Source: JAFIFT01 sp020051095 (lineage in GTDB: Bacteria > Pseudomonadota > Gammaproteobacteria > Legionellales > Legionellaceae). Taken from it: a DNA stretch of 64,000 nt. The position numbers were made by a program, and so were the translations under genes. Below are positions 63,060-64,000 of this stretch, piece after piece. Numbering within the stretch: the stretch's first letter is position 1; each line of letters opens with the position of its first letter. The DNA lies in NCBI RefSeq assembly GCF_964199965.1, contig NZ_CAXMZT010000004.1, forward strand, positions 62,001 through 126,000, given 5' to 3'. A model generated the notes under the pieces. The model did no database searches and had not been told where the DNA came from. It saw nothing but the letters and a program-made list of their open reading frames with translations.

Positions 63060-64000
63060 CTATAAAGCAACTACCTTTGAAGCCTGTTTATTTGCAGGCA
63101 TTCTCAAATTTGGATTACGCAACAAAGTCAGTACTACCCCGCTTTTTTGTTTTTCACACACTTTATTCGCAGCATCATACAGATTTTGTAATTCTGCTGA
63201 TGAATAATGCGTCGTAATCCGCCCTGAGCGATGACCAAGCAAATCCTGTCTGTCTTCAAAACTTACACCAGCGGCACGTAATCTCCGACCAAAAGTATGC
63301 TTGAGATCGTGAACACGCACCTGTTGAAGATTGGCTTTAATTCTTGCTTGACGCCATCCAGTTGATAAAATCCGAGCTAAGGGCTTCCCTCTAAAACTAA
63401 ACACGTGAGTAGGATGCTTGCCTCTCTCTTCTTCAACAACTGAACGAGCTGTGTCATTACAAACAACTAATCGCTCTTCACCATTTTTTACCAACTCAGC
63501 AGGAATGATGAACACCATAATATGGGATAACTCTGGAATCTTTATTTCCCAATCCCAGCGCAACTCACATATTTCCTGATCTCTACACCCAGTATTCACA
63601 GCAAATAACGCCATTTTTTCCAGATGAGAAGGTAGCTCATTAAAAAGCCGGTGTTGCTCATCCCAATTCAATGGATAAGGTTTGCGCAGATCATGCTCCG
63701 GTAACAATTTAATTTTTGGAGCATTAATGATCCACGTTAAGCCATATTCATCCATCCATTCACTGGCAGCAAGATTGAGTATTCGCCTTACCACTTGTAA
63801 ACCATGGTTTATAGTTCTAGTACTCACACCATCTTTCCTCCTGCCTTCTACAAAAGGCTGAAGAGCCCCCATATGAATCGATTCGAGCGGCATATCTCCA
63901 ATGTATTTCACTAACTCACGTAATCTTCCTGCATCATCATGAAGACTACGTTTATGCTGATTCTCCATCAGAAATTTTGTTGCTGCTTCCATAAAACTTC
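63060..64000 (-). CDS. Tyrosine-recombinase integrase, cut by window edge
   Basis: Tyrosine recombinases integrate phages and islands by strand exchange at an att site. The visible 313 codons hold the core-binding domain (from about 1, KFLMENQHKRSLHDDAGRL) and the catalytic domain, with the first Arg in NTGCRDQEICELRW, the box II segment HDLKHTFGRRL, LGHRSGRITTHYS (His and catalytic Tyr). In box II the usual HxxR Arg appears to be Lys. The frame stays open at the right edge, so the N-terminal arm-binding part lies outside. It probably belongs to an integrated element starting at the tRNA. Confidence 0.9.
   Translation of the reverse strand, partial: SFMEAATKFLMENQHKRSLHDDAGRLRELVKYIGDMPLESIHMGALQPFVEGRRKDGVSTRTINHGLQVVRRILNLAASEWMDEYGLTWIINAPKIKLLPEHDLRKPYPLNWDEQHRLFNELPSHLEKMALFAVNTGCRDQEICELRWDWEIKIPELSHIMVFIIPAELVKNGEERLVVCNDTARSVVEEERGKHPTHVFSFRGKPLARILSTGWRQARIKANLQQVRVHDLKHTFGRRLRAAGVSFEDRQDLLGHRSGRITTHYSSAELQNLYDAANKVCEKQKSGVVLTLLRNPNLRMPANKQASKVVAL

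Overview
The window looks like a chromosomal segment of an AT-rich gammaproteobacterium of the Legionellales type (Legionella/Aquicella/Coxiella-like). This is inferred from gene content: an LqsS/CqsS-type sensor kinase, a host-directed-looking protein with an F-box and ankyrin-like features, a second candidate effector with a clan-CD-peptidase-like His/Cys arrangement, a short DsbD, and an rpsU-yqeY-dnaG-rpoD block. Genus and species cannot be fixed from the sequence alone. Almost all of the window is coding, mostly recognisable housekeeping genes. The gaps carry at least three families of small non-coding repeats.

Layout. 1-8519: a truncated GAF-domain gene at the left edge, accA-tilS (tRNA-Ile lysidine synthetase), an Sfp-type phosphopantetheinyl transferase, a short DsbD, a periplasmic Cu/Zn superoxide dismutase, and clpS-clpA. 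8520-16625: icd, rluE, the mreBCD cell-shape operon, a membrane-anchored degenerate GGDEF/EAL protein and pilU. 16626-25475: a membrane protein, a RecB/AddB-like nuclease, two SDR-type epimerases and birA (overlapping genes, probably one operon), then csrA, a WecA-like glycosyl-phosphotransferase, adenosine deaminase and a hexanucleotide VNTR. 25476-37123: glpK, the clan-CD-like candidate effector, manC, the F-box protein, epmC, a DprE1/DprE2-like oxidase-reductase pair, an MFS permease and a methyltransferase. 37124-50327: a second MFS permease, serC-serB-serA (complete serine branch), a secreted hypothetical, the LqsS-like kinase, hemC-hemD-hemX-hemY, fumC and ftsB. 50328-62740: tsaD, the rpsU-yqeY-dnaG-rpoD block and a five-gene YbhGFSR/NodT-type ABC export operon. 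62892-64000: a CAU-anticodon tRNA, probably tRNA-Ile2, followed by a tyrosine integrase that runs off the right edge, the expected left boundary of an integrated element.

Genes that work together: serA/B/C (serine), hemC/D/X/Y (uroporphyrinogen III and its membrane partners), mreB/C/D (elongasome), clpS/clpA (N-degron proteolysis), accA with birA and the PPTase (fatty-acid/biotin and carrier-protein modification), and tilS with its presumed substrate tRNA-Ile2(CAU). manC, the WecA-like transferase and the DprE1/E2-like pair point to envelope polysaccharide synthesis.

Most worth a second look: the two candidate effectors, the orphan LqsS-like kinase, the repeat families (two of which invade reading-frame starts), the palindromic intergenic sites, the Ser/Asp-rich insertion in RpoD, and the integrase-tRNA junction. 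No CRISPR array, rRNA, intact insertion sequence or recognisable anti-phage system was seen.
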